From Apostichopus japonicus (Eukaryota > Echinodermata > Holothuroidea > Aspidochirotida > Stichopodidae): a DNA stretch of 64,000 nt. Made by a program: the position numbers and the translations under genes. Where the stretch lies: contig NC_092574.1 in the NCBI RefSeq assembly GCF_037975245.1, positions 4,394,713 through 4,458,712 on the forward strand, written 5' to 3'. Below the pieces are notes generated by a model. The model was not told the origin of the DNA, ran no database searches, and saw only the letters and a program-made list of their open reading frames with translations. Positions 22,431 to 34,400 of the stretch are shown here, one piece after another. The stretch's first letter is position 1; every line of letters begins with the position of its first letter.

Positions 22431-25400
22431 ATGCCTCCGAAGCCACCAATGAAAAAACAAAAATTAAAGTTTTTCCATACAAAGGTAAACGACGACCTGA
22501 CCCAGACGAGGTCCCCATTTGAGTACACAAGATGTAGTCAACAGATGGAGAGGAGTGGCCCTTTGACTAGGACATACCCTGAGAGCAGTTTATTTGCTGG
22601 GGAGACATACCCATATCCACCTGCTACCGAGGAGCTCCATCAAGGTGATCCAAGCCCTCTCACAGGAGAACTCAGTATTCGTACTCTGTCAGCATCATCA
22701 TCATCACAATCATCTGATGGCTGGAGAAACAGGAAGAGAGAAGCTGCAAATGCTTGGCAGGCACTTCGTTCCAAGCTTACCAAGGCTTTCATTGAGTCAG
22801 TTGCCCCAAGCTCCAACATGTGTGATTCCTGCAACACTGTAATTTCAGAACCAGTAATGTGTGAAGACTGCACCTCAAGACCTATCTTCTGCGGGGAGTG
22901 TGCGGTAGAAAGTCACAGAGAGAATGTACAGTTCCACCATTTAGTACAGTTTAAGGTAAAAGCCATTTTTGTGTGTTCAGAGAGCATATTTTACACCAGC
23001 CCGTCCAGATTGAGGTAGCCAATGCTCTAGTTGAAGATTACCAAACTACACACAAGTAACTTCAAAACCAATTATATATTATATTCACACAAAGTAAAAA
23101 AAAATAATGAGAATATGTGGCTTTGTTCTTTAGCGCCATGTTTAGGGGTTGGCACTGCGATGCCAATTCCTGAAATTGGATCACAATAAAGTAGTTTTTT
23201 TGGTCTGTGCGCTGTGATCTGTAATTACAGTACTTGCACATGTACTGTATGTCCTGTCAAGTACGGGTTATCATTATTTCATGCCCAAACTCATAACCTT
23301 ATAATGAATATATAATTTGACCCGTGACTAATTTTTCTGCATTGGCATTTGGCTCCAAGAGATAGCTGTTCTGAAAGAGATATTGAAAACAGTAGTATAC
23401 ATCAATGCTGCAAATTTACAAAATGGTTACTCATGATTTCTTTTGGTAGCTTCTACTGAATGATCCCAAGGTGGGATTTACAGTATGGAAATCACGGCTT
23501 TCACTAACAGTAGTTCCTCCTAGCTTTTGGTTTCTGAATAGGAACTTACAGTATATGCCAATTTCTAGTGTTCTTGCATGGTTACATTTCTAGGGTACTG
23601 TAATGGGTAGTGGCATGGATGAATTAAAACAGTACACTCAATGAAGCTACAAATTCTGATTCTCATGCACCTATTACAATATGATCTTTTATGAATTATG
23701 AATGTAACACATTTTGTCATACTGTGTAAAAAACTATGATGTTCTGTGAAGTTCCTACTTAGATTAAACTGCAGGTTAGGACAATTGATTTTCATGCTTG
23801 TATCGATCATAACCTTATATAATACCACACTGTACTCTACTAGGCTGAGCTTTATGTAACACAATAACATGCAGGGAAGGGGTCGGGAGAGGGGCATTGA
23901 AGAGACCTATTCGCTACTGGTTGATCATTTCTGGTAAATTTGGATAAATAGTGACTAACTGTGTTAATTTAAACAGAAAAAGTTTAGTGTAACCTACTTC
24001 AATGCATGCAAGTCTCGTAGAAGGCTGCCTGTAGATTAATTTCAATGATATCCAACCTATTAATGTAATATCATGTACAGGAAGAGGAATATATATGACA
24101 CCCACACCTGGTACACCATTTTTCATGGAGTCTGCTTTGGGGCCTACAAATCTGGTGCCCTATATTCCGATAAAAAAGTATAATGAGCATGGCAGACAGA
24201 GACATTACTCTAAGATCCAAGATAATAAAAAGACATGTTATTTAATGCAACAGTCTGTGCAAGGCAACCTCTCTTGCTCAAGACACCTCCCATCTGCACC
24301 CCCCCCCCAACATCAAAAAACCATTTACAAGGAATGTTGCACATATGGAGCATCATAAACTTTCTACACCACCCTTGTAATACAATGAGATGTTTTGGCA
24401 TTCTTCAAAGTTGGGGTAGTACACAAATTTTCAAGATTCTTAATTAAAACTACCTTCTGGAGAGATTAAAAAGGACCCTGCTGCACAGTATTATGAAAAT
24501 CTTCAAGAAATGAAAATTGCTTTTATTTGACCAAACTTTTTTGGACCTTTACCGTAAGTGATGAGCATAACACTATCTTTTTGCTTTTTATGTTTAATGC
24601 TCACAGAATGGATACCGCTCAACTTTTAACTTCTGCAGAGAGCTCAATGCCTCACAACACAGTTGTAACAAGAAATATTTGAAGTCGATGAGGTTATTTG
24701 ACAAACATGGTAAGAATTATTACACCCCATAGTGGAATACATACACTGTTTAATACCATGCTGTGATATGCTTCTTTGTGCCATTCAACTGATAATGCCA
24801 TGTTGCATTATTGTGATGTACGGATATGGGTTTGTGACTCTTTATTGTGTGGGATAACCACACGAGGGAGTAATTCATTATCATCATACTTTGCGGGTGG
24901 ATTTATTGCAATGTTTCTCCATATTAACCACGCCCTACTACATTTGGTCACATATGTTGAAGTGTACAGTAGTTGCAAAAATGTGACAACCAGAATTTCT
25001 CTAAAATGGGTATGATGATACTGCATGGGATTACATACACATGCTATACACATAAAATTGTTTCTATTAATAAGGGGTTAGCTTAGATATATTCAGGATA
25101 AAAAGGTTGAGCTTTTGTATAAATTTTTGCTCAGAAGCAAACAAACTATGAAATTATTCTCTATTTGAAGATTGCAAAGAAACTATTTATAACCATTGTG
25201 ATCTCCTTTGTGTTTGTTGAGTCTCCTCTTCAGTGTGTATAGGCCTAGTTGTAATCTATATGTGCCTCTTTGCTCTTGTGTATTGGAATCAGAATTCACT
25301 GTCGATTGAAATTGATGATGTTCTTATGCAGCCTTTAATAATAATGCCATAAGTCATTACAATTTCTCAAGAAAGGGAACCACGATAATTACTTGGTATG

Positions 25401-28400
25401 ATTTTGCCTTCATCGCTCTCCCCTGCATTAAGGAAACCTAATAGATATCAAACACAAGGGTTTGGTGATCTGTTGATTAAAGGCATTGAAGACACGCCTG
25501 AAACCGCTGCCATCAGAAAAAGTAAACTTTCTGTTGCTTGCAAGTGAATTTTTTTTCGTGCCGCTACAAAATGCAGACAGTAATGAAACGTGATACCTTG
25601 TTATCTTTAATCTAGCCCTGAGATGTCCATCGCTGCTATGTACACTGTGTTGTGGGTATTGACTGTAGCTGCATGTAAAGACTGTGCACAAGTGTCTAAT
25701 TACAGTACCTACGGTAGCAAACTGTGTGTGTATTTTCTGGGATTGATGGTGGTGCCTAAAACGCTTCTGTTACACTTCATTCGAAACTAGGTCAGATGAC
25801 CGGCATGAGATGTTTCTTTGTGCACGAGTCTTCAATGCCTTTAAGCATGCCTCCCTTTTCCCTTTAACCATTGCAGGAATGGCTTTTTCTATTCAAGTGA
25901 CTTTTTGCCATTGCACAAATGATACAGAGAGTCTTGTGAGATGTGGTTATTGGCCATCCAGTCCGAGGAATCCAACTTGTGCAATAAGTATCTGCTTGCT
26001 AAAATGGATTGCAACATTTCTACTGGAGACCCAATCTTCTCTTAAGTCTATATGCCAATCATTGAAGTGGCTACATGGAATAGCAGATAACGATGTGAGT
26101 GTCAAGTTAACTTTGCAGCTTGTTGTGTCCCCCTAGATGTGGGTCTTGAAAAAAATTTGTTGGTAAGAATTTTAGGTAATAGAATCAGAATTTAACATGT
26201 CGTAATACTGACTGCACATTGATGTTCACAGGAAACAATACGATATTGTTTTATCAGTGAGTAACCATTTGAAGTTGAGCACACATAGGGCACTCCACCG
26301 CATCTCACAAATGTCTTATTTAATACTTAAGATGGCTCGCTTTTTAAATAAAAAGTTGTTTTTTACACAGTTTAAACAGCCAAAAGGAAATACATATCTT
26401 AGCTTTGATTTTCATGGATATTCTGGTATGTAACATGCAGGCATTGATGTAGGAGTTTTTTGACCAACAGGTATGTGCTGCTTGCTTTACAGTCATTAAG
26501 TTAGCACATCTCCTATATCTTCATTTACAAGCAAAAATTGTATCCGACTAACATTTGAATTTTCAGATATCCTACCTGTATCGCACCTTAACAGATGAGA
26601 CCTTTGAAGAATTCCGTCACTTTTACTTTTTGATCAGCCACCTACAAGGAGAGGGTCTTGATATAGATGATGGAACATCTTGTCCCGCTTGTCCAAAGGT
26701 AATGTGAAACCTAAATTTAATCATATAAATTACTTAACACTTGCATTCAATTTATACAAAGGTTTGCTACTGGTAAGTTATAATTGCATTACAGGAATCC
26801 TTCAATTATTGGCAGCACAGGGGATGACGATGCCGTTCCTGATCTAAGAATAGGAATACAAAGAAATGTTTGCAAATATTTAAGTACTTTAATATTAAAC
26901 ATTTTGCATCATTTTGTATCTTGAGGATTCACTTGCCCACCCCCCCCCCCCTGTTATCTATAAATTATTGGATTCTCAGCTGTCAATTTTGGGCAAAAAT
27001 GTAGCTATAAATTTGCTACAGCTCAAAAAAATTAAATTGTTAGGGTATTCTGCTTTTCTATAAAGTTTGTAGTTATGATTATTGCATAGAATGCTCCTGT
27101 AGTGCAAATTTCAATTTCTCTACAGTGGAATTTTTAGTTGGAATATTTATTGCATGCTCTAAATATTTGTGACAGCTCATTCAAAGATATTTCATGCTAA
27201 CACCAGGAGAACCAATGCTGAAGTCCATCACTAATTGTCCATCACACATTGGAGAATACTTCTTAACATATCACAGGGTGTCTTAAAGCAGCATTTTGCG
27301 TCCTTTTCTATGAACTTTCTCAACCTCATTGACTCCACGATGCAATAACGACATACATAACTAGCTTATCTATTCAAATCTTACTTCAAATGGTGGCATA
27401 GAAAGTCAAAAAATTTACAACTTTCAACTTTGATTTCTCAAAGATTTTTTCCGTTGGGCAATTGTACCAGGGAGTTCCATAACAACTCCCTGGTTGTACC
27501 AATGCAACGTTTGAATCTATTTTTAGCAACGGCTCATAACTAAACCTGCATCTCTGATTGGTTGAATTCAAACTAGCAGGTTTTTGGGGGAACTGCATGC
27601 GATTAATTTTAAATGTGGATTTTGTCGTTATACACTTTTCTCATTATCCGCAAATGTCCTTAATTACTCGCCAATTAATGCGACTTGCAGGGAAAAACTT
27701 GGCAAATATCTTAGTTTGCTGTTTTGTGAGTGATATATGTAAAAACCTCTATGGACATGTCAAAAAAGTGGAAAATTGCAACAAATGCAAAGTGTTGCTT
27801 TAATTTTTGCCTTCATTGCTAATATTAAAAAAGTAACAAGAAATAATATATTATCATGAAAGCATATGAAGTTACAGTGTTGGAATAAACATACATGAAC
27901 CATTTCATTTTAAATCAAGCATGAAAAGTAGATTTGTTGCACTCTCTCCAAATTTAAATGATGCTTTGTTTGCACACTTAATAAGTGGAATCCTGAAAAT
28001 ATTATAAGCAGATAGTAATATTTATATCACGTCCCTTGAGAGGACAGAATAGCGTGGATTAAAGCCTATTACAATACATAATCCCTCATCAATCTTGTTT
28101 GTCTTGCCATCTTTATCAAGAGGTTTGTGTCTGTAAACATGTGGTTTTATGTTGATCCCACCACTATTTACATGCAGAATGACATGTGTCAATTTCATTT
28201 ACAGTTTATGGTAATCTTTCTTTTTCCTTTTTTCTACTCCCCTAATAGGAAGAGGGGAACATTTTTGTCAGTTTTGATGCCAATTTTGGTCTTGTCAGAA
28301 AGAGCAACTCAGGCACAAGTTCACAGCCACCGAAGCATTCTACAAGGTACTTCCTTGATGATAAAGAAGTTCATTCTTTTGTAGACAGCTACCAATCTGA

Positions 28401-31400
28401 TGAAGTGAACAAAGAAGACACTATGGTAGGAGACCTACACACTTGGAAAACAAAGACTTTGAAAGTTCAAGTATTTTCTTTTTGCCTAGTTCAAAGTTCA
28501 GATAAATATGATCAGTTAATGATGTAGTATCCAATGATAAGCTCACATTCTTAAACAATAATGTTTGTCTTCCTGACCTAACTCAGGTCTGGGTTTTTTG
28601 TGTCCAAAATGAGAAGTTTGAGCTTTTCTCTTGTTGAAACACATTATTTGTATTCATTGAAGAAAAAATATACATAAAATTCTCTCATCTGAAGTCTACC
28701 ATATATCTGCAACTCTGATCAGCTCAAATGGTACAGCTTTTGCAGGCAACCAAATCATTTCGGACAAAAGGAGGGGGGGGGGTGTTTATCTAACTAAACA
28801 GAGTTATTGCCCTCAAATGGCTATAATTGTTATCTTTGCATTCCTACACTTGCAATCTATGTAACAAGTATGTCTCTCAGTTTTGCACAGTTGGTGCACT
28901 CGAGTCTATCCTCTTTTGTGTTCTCTTGTTTTCAGTTGTTTCAAAAATATTGAACTTCTTGAGACATTATTCAAGTACATTCATTTTAGCCACATTTGAA
29001 ATGTGCAATCTCCTTTGATGTACATAGTGTTGTATTTTGTGTCATATCTCTAGGATTGTAGCAACTTCCAGGCAGCCAATACAATTCGCTCAAAGAACAA
29101 ATCCGCAAACTTGTCATCAAAGGGTGTATTCGGCTGTGCATGTAGACATGGTATTCCTCGCCTTTTCTTAAGCATGCGCCATGGTGAACGGTGAGTATAT
29201 CAAGTTGTGCTATGATTGTAACTCAAGTTCTCTCAAAAGTATATAATTTACTCTGAGTGAGAAATTTAATTCAGATGTAAAAAAATAAACAAATCAAATT
29301 TATTAAAATTGTTATTTCTCACATAATCTTATTCCATAAGTTATTGTATCTTAAACAAAGGAATATAATTACTGAAATATCTTTTCATGGGCTCTGTGCC
29401 ACAAACACTTCCTTGACGATAGGTCTGATGAAATGGATTAGTAGGCATAGTACAAATGCATAATGTTTGTGTTGCTTTGATTTATGATGACATACAGTAA
29501 GTAAAGTTCAAGTGATGTAAACCAAAACTTCAAACCTATTTGGCACATTTGCATGTCAAACTCGACTTGCAAGAACTCTTTGACTATCAGGGATGAAATT
29601 TAGTTTGCATACTTCAGAAACTAGTGCATTGTTTGTAGTAACTCTTGAAGGTTATTCATCACATGAACACAATGAGATATGCTGGTGGTTGTCGTGAGCA
29701 TTCCTGAATGAAGTCCTGAACTGCTGTTCTTTGCCCTTTTTTTATTTGAAGACTATGCTTTTCTTCAGACCCAACTACTATATCCTTTTAGAGATGTAAA
29801 CATCTTTTCTTAGTGATGATAAGATGCATCAGAGGTGCAAAGCACACTGAGTATCCACAATCGAATTAATGCATTCAATGATCTTGTCATCCTATAGAAG
29901 CCTGCACATGAATCGAAAAGTGTATGCCCTCCATACGCTGCGTGTTAAATTGTATGTAATTGGTTTCTGTACTCTTTACACACCATATATGTTGATGTGG
30001 TGTAACTTGGCCATTGTGGTTGCACAGATATCAAACTGCTGTATATTTAGTATGTCTGAGAAATTGGTGTAGCATAGATTGCTTCTGATCATGCTCTTCT
30101 ATTTACTCATCCCAAGCATGAAAAGGGAATGGATAATTCTAGTGAACAATTTAAAGCATTTTCTGATGGAAGATTTTGATACATTGTCCTCATAGTTCTT
30201 ATTTCTCTTTCTAACCAAGTGAAACTTGTCCCCATTTGAAAGTTTTCTGCTTGTACAAATCTAGTTTAAAATATTCACCAGTTTCTCACTCAAAGCACCA
30301 TTTTTTGAGCGCATCTATTAGATGAATGATGTTATGTGTGCGAATTGGGAAAACAATCGACTTGCAGTTAGCACTTCTATTTTCGCAACATAAGCACTCT
30401 CACAAGTACATGCACAGGTGATTCCCTATTATATATTACTGAACGTACACATTGTGAACGTAGGTATACAGCCTACCATGATCATTTGGTCATACATAGC
30501 TAATCACTGGTATCTGCAGATTTAGATTATATCAGTACTTGAAGATCTGCATTATTGGCCTAAATTTAGCACCCTATATTGCAAAAGCAGTCTTGTATTA
30601 ATTAATAGACTTGCCATGGTATGATATGAGCTCTGTACTTTCCACAGTTATTCTAGATAAGGATCATCCTATTAAAGCCTTGAACTAACAATTAGAATTT
30701 TCTCTCAAGTCCTAAGAGGGCACAAGAATTGAAAGGTATACTAGCAGCTTTTTCCATGGTAACACTTTTAGGTCATTTTTCCTTTTGCAGGTATGCATAC
30801 CCGGCACTACTGTTAAAGAAGTTGGTTGGTGGCAGTACATTGCACTATCATGTCATTTATGATATTGCGTGCAAATTCGAAGGACACATTAAGGTGCGAA
30901 CCTCTAACACCTGTATGTATGTGGAATACAATATGCCCAATACGTAATGTATTTTCCTTACCATTGGAAACAGATTCACAATGTAGAGTTAATCTAGGTT
31001 TCAGAGTGAATTCTAAATCTTATTCCTTTAATGCGTTGTGGCACATTGTTGTATTAATTGAATTTCATGTAGGAGGAAAATATGCGTCACATTCTTAGCT
31101 AACACTAGTATCCGACGTAGACATCGCCCAATTTCAGATCCATCTATCTGAAACTATCTGTCTATAGATCTTTCTGACAATCAGTCTGCCCATCTGTCTG
31201 TCTATCCACCATGTCTGTACGTCTGCCTATCCGTATGTCAATAACTACAAATAGAATGCTACTATTCCTGCATTCTGTCGTGAAAATGTATCACAGTGAT
31301 CACCACAATAGGGGCATTACTAGTGCTCAGGAAGCTAAGGTCAAAGTTCACTTTCAGTAAGAGTCATCAGCCATTTTGTGAAAACACAAAATATGCTTCT

Positions 31401-34400
31401 CCACAATTGCAATAGATGAACAATGACATTTGGTAAGAATTATCAATTTATATTTTGAATTTAAAAACATCAACAGTTGTTCTTTGTCCACAGAAGAATA
31501 TGCCGGAATTGGGAGGTTTTGATATGGCACTGCCTGTATTTCATGCATATGGACATAAACTTCATTGCCAGGTAAACACATGCACGCTTCTGACAAATTG
31601 TCTGCTTCCTCTCATACAGCATTTCTGGTTTACTATACATTTTTCAGAACAGGCTTGCAAGTGTCATATGCCACCTAGTTTTATAACTGAGGTAGTTGTA
31701 TGAGTATGTATGTACACATACTTTTTTTATTGGGTGTGTGTGTGTGCTTGGGTGCAGGTGAATGTGTGTGCTTTGAGTCAATTGGAGACCATTACAGTTT
31801 TCAAATTGTGCATGTGACTATGAGCCTAAAGTAGGTACCAGTATTATATTGGTTTTGGTGGATTCAAATCACAGAATGTTGATAAGAAAAAATCTAGTGT
31901 ACTAGAAGTATAAATAGAGCACATGTTTTGCATTATTCGTTAGTCCGCTGGGAGTTGGGGCATTTGCAGAAATTTGTAAATCAAGTTTTGGTCTTAATTC
32001 ATTTTGTTGATCTATCAACTTCAGTGCTCCCATATCACCTTGTCAGTGCATGTTATATTTTGAAAAAAAAATCTGCTTTTGCATAACATCATTCGTAAGT
32101 GACCTCACAGGCTAGACAGCCTGTACAGTTTGCTCTGCTTGCATTCTGCTTAGATGCTTTTTGTACAGAGAACATGTGTGTTGGCTTTAAAGCAATGTGT
32201 TCATTGGTTGGTAGATCAAGCACATCAGATGATGTGGCGAGTAATGACTTATTCAGTGCTGGCATGCTATATTAAGGGCCAATACACCAGACCTTTACTT
32301 GACTAATAGAGATTTGTGAATTTTGCTGTAAATGAATAATAATCAGCATTTTCCGTTGTTTTTTGGTGGTGTAGATGTCGTATAGCACAAGATGGAAGAA
32401 GGCATTTGGCCTAACGGACGGGGAGTGTATGGAACGTTTATGGTCATTTCTGAGAAAGTTCTCTCATATCACCAAAGAGATGACCCAATCACACAGGATC
32501 GATCTTCTAAGCGATGCACTGTTGCATTATTCTGCAAGCAAACTTGCCAACCTTAGTGAGTTACTTTAATGAATGCGCCTTACATGATCAGTTATTGATG
32601 TTAAGACTACCATGTGCATACGCATCAACTATCTCAGTCAGTACAGTAAGGCAACTTTCTCAAATAATATGACAGACCATTTCTGCTAAGTAATACTGTG
32701 TGCCACAACCAATTTTTTCAGTAATACACAATTGATGAACTTCCAAGATTATGCAATTTGAGTGATTTGCAGCACTTACAGAGAAATTGGTTTTGTAGGC
32801 TAAGTCTTGATATGTGTTACTTATTAAAATTTGTTTTGTGACATAACTAAGAAAAGCAAAGGATCACCATATTGTGATGATTTTTGTTTCAGCCAGCACC
32901 ACAAACACATTGTAGGGATACAAGTCTGTGTGGTAGTAGGCCGACATACATTATGGATACAGGCATCTCATCTATATGCACTGGGATATGTAAGCAGAAA
33001 TTTGGTAGTGTTTACATTAAGATTCACCATACTTGTATTAGGTAATTTCACAAATAAAATCAGGAGCAAAGTAGACTAAGGATTTTTTTTCCGTAGTGAA
33101 TCAAAATCACCACAACCCTGATTACTGCACACATGCTATGATTATTCCTGCATTAGCTAGAAGTTTCAGCTGATAGAGCTGAAAAGTGAACAGGTACAAG
33201 TCAAACTTTCATCACTTTTAAGTTAAGTATGCACACATTACTCAATATCAGAACCTGCCATTTGGTCACAAATGGTGATTTATAGAGTATCTTGTTTCCA
33301 AATTTATTTAATTAATTGCCAATTTATGGGGTATTTGGGTTTATTTGCATAATGAAGCATTTTTATCACAGAAAATTGGCAAATGTGTGATGCATGGTTA
33401 GCTGCATAGTGAAGGTTTAAGGTAAGTAATTAAAGTTCTCATTTGTAGAACCCTGTTGTGTGGACAATCCTGTGGACCATGGAAAGAAAAAGCAATGTAG
33501 TAAGTCACCTACAGATACCATCCTCTCCAACCCTCCCCTTTTAAAATGAATAGTTGCTATAACTCACCTGCTCCCCACCCCCCCCCAAGTGCACAAAATC
33601 TAAGAAACAAAATTTTGGAAGATTCTCTCACCAGTCACCACACTTCCTTAACCCTCCCCCCTCCCCTAACCTCCCAGTTAATTTGCAACTCTCACTGAGT
33701 GAGGTAGGCCTATATACTGCTATATTATTGGTTCTTGACCTTGTGAGCCATTATAATTGCTAATGATTCCACTCAATAATATTGATATTTATACTATTCT
33801 TTGTTTTTCCTTTTCCAAATTTAGGCACTTTCCTCTGTGTGTCATTGCAGAAGGCAAAAGATATCACCAAACAGTCTGAAAGCGAATTAAGTCGCATTTG
33901 TCAAGAATGTAAGTTACAATTGTAGCATCAAACACAGTCTTTCATGACTTAAAACAGCACCACTAGTTTTCCAATATTTCAATAGCCTTTTCTTGCAGCG
34001 GTGTTTCAGATTTATTTTTTCCATCCTAGCTCTTTTTGCATTCTCTATATATTGGCAAGTAGATGTAAAATTATGACATGTTTGTTCTTTCACATTATTC
34101 CTATAGTTTCTGTCACAATGAACACCATTAATTCATGGCGTGAGGAAGCAAAAACAATCTTGGCAAAGAAGCAAAAAACATCCAAAAGTGAGTTTATGAA
34201 TTCTCTCAATACTTCAGGGCTTGTTGCTTGGAGAAGAGGGTAGATCTTTATAATTGCTGTGCTTTTTGTATTATACTTTTTCATTTCAGTCAAGATTCCA
34301 CTAATAAGATAAACAATGCTAAAAAAACCTTTTATATCAACAAAAGTAATTCTAGGCCTGATGTTTTGATCTTGACAGATTATTCTTCAGAGCAAACAGT

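Noticed and set aside
24072-24358. Open frame after a gtacag acceptor-like site, considered as a KDZ exon
   Set aside because: Does not fit the phase of flanking exons, has no good donor, and the join 22955 to 24607 is already in phase.
33449-33499. Possible extra KDZ exon between acceptor ttgtag and donor gtaagt
   Set aside because: Its translation (PCCVDNPVDHGKKKQC) fits no family motif, and skipping it gives a direct in-phase join of 32555 to 33825.
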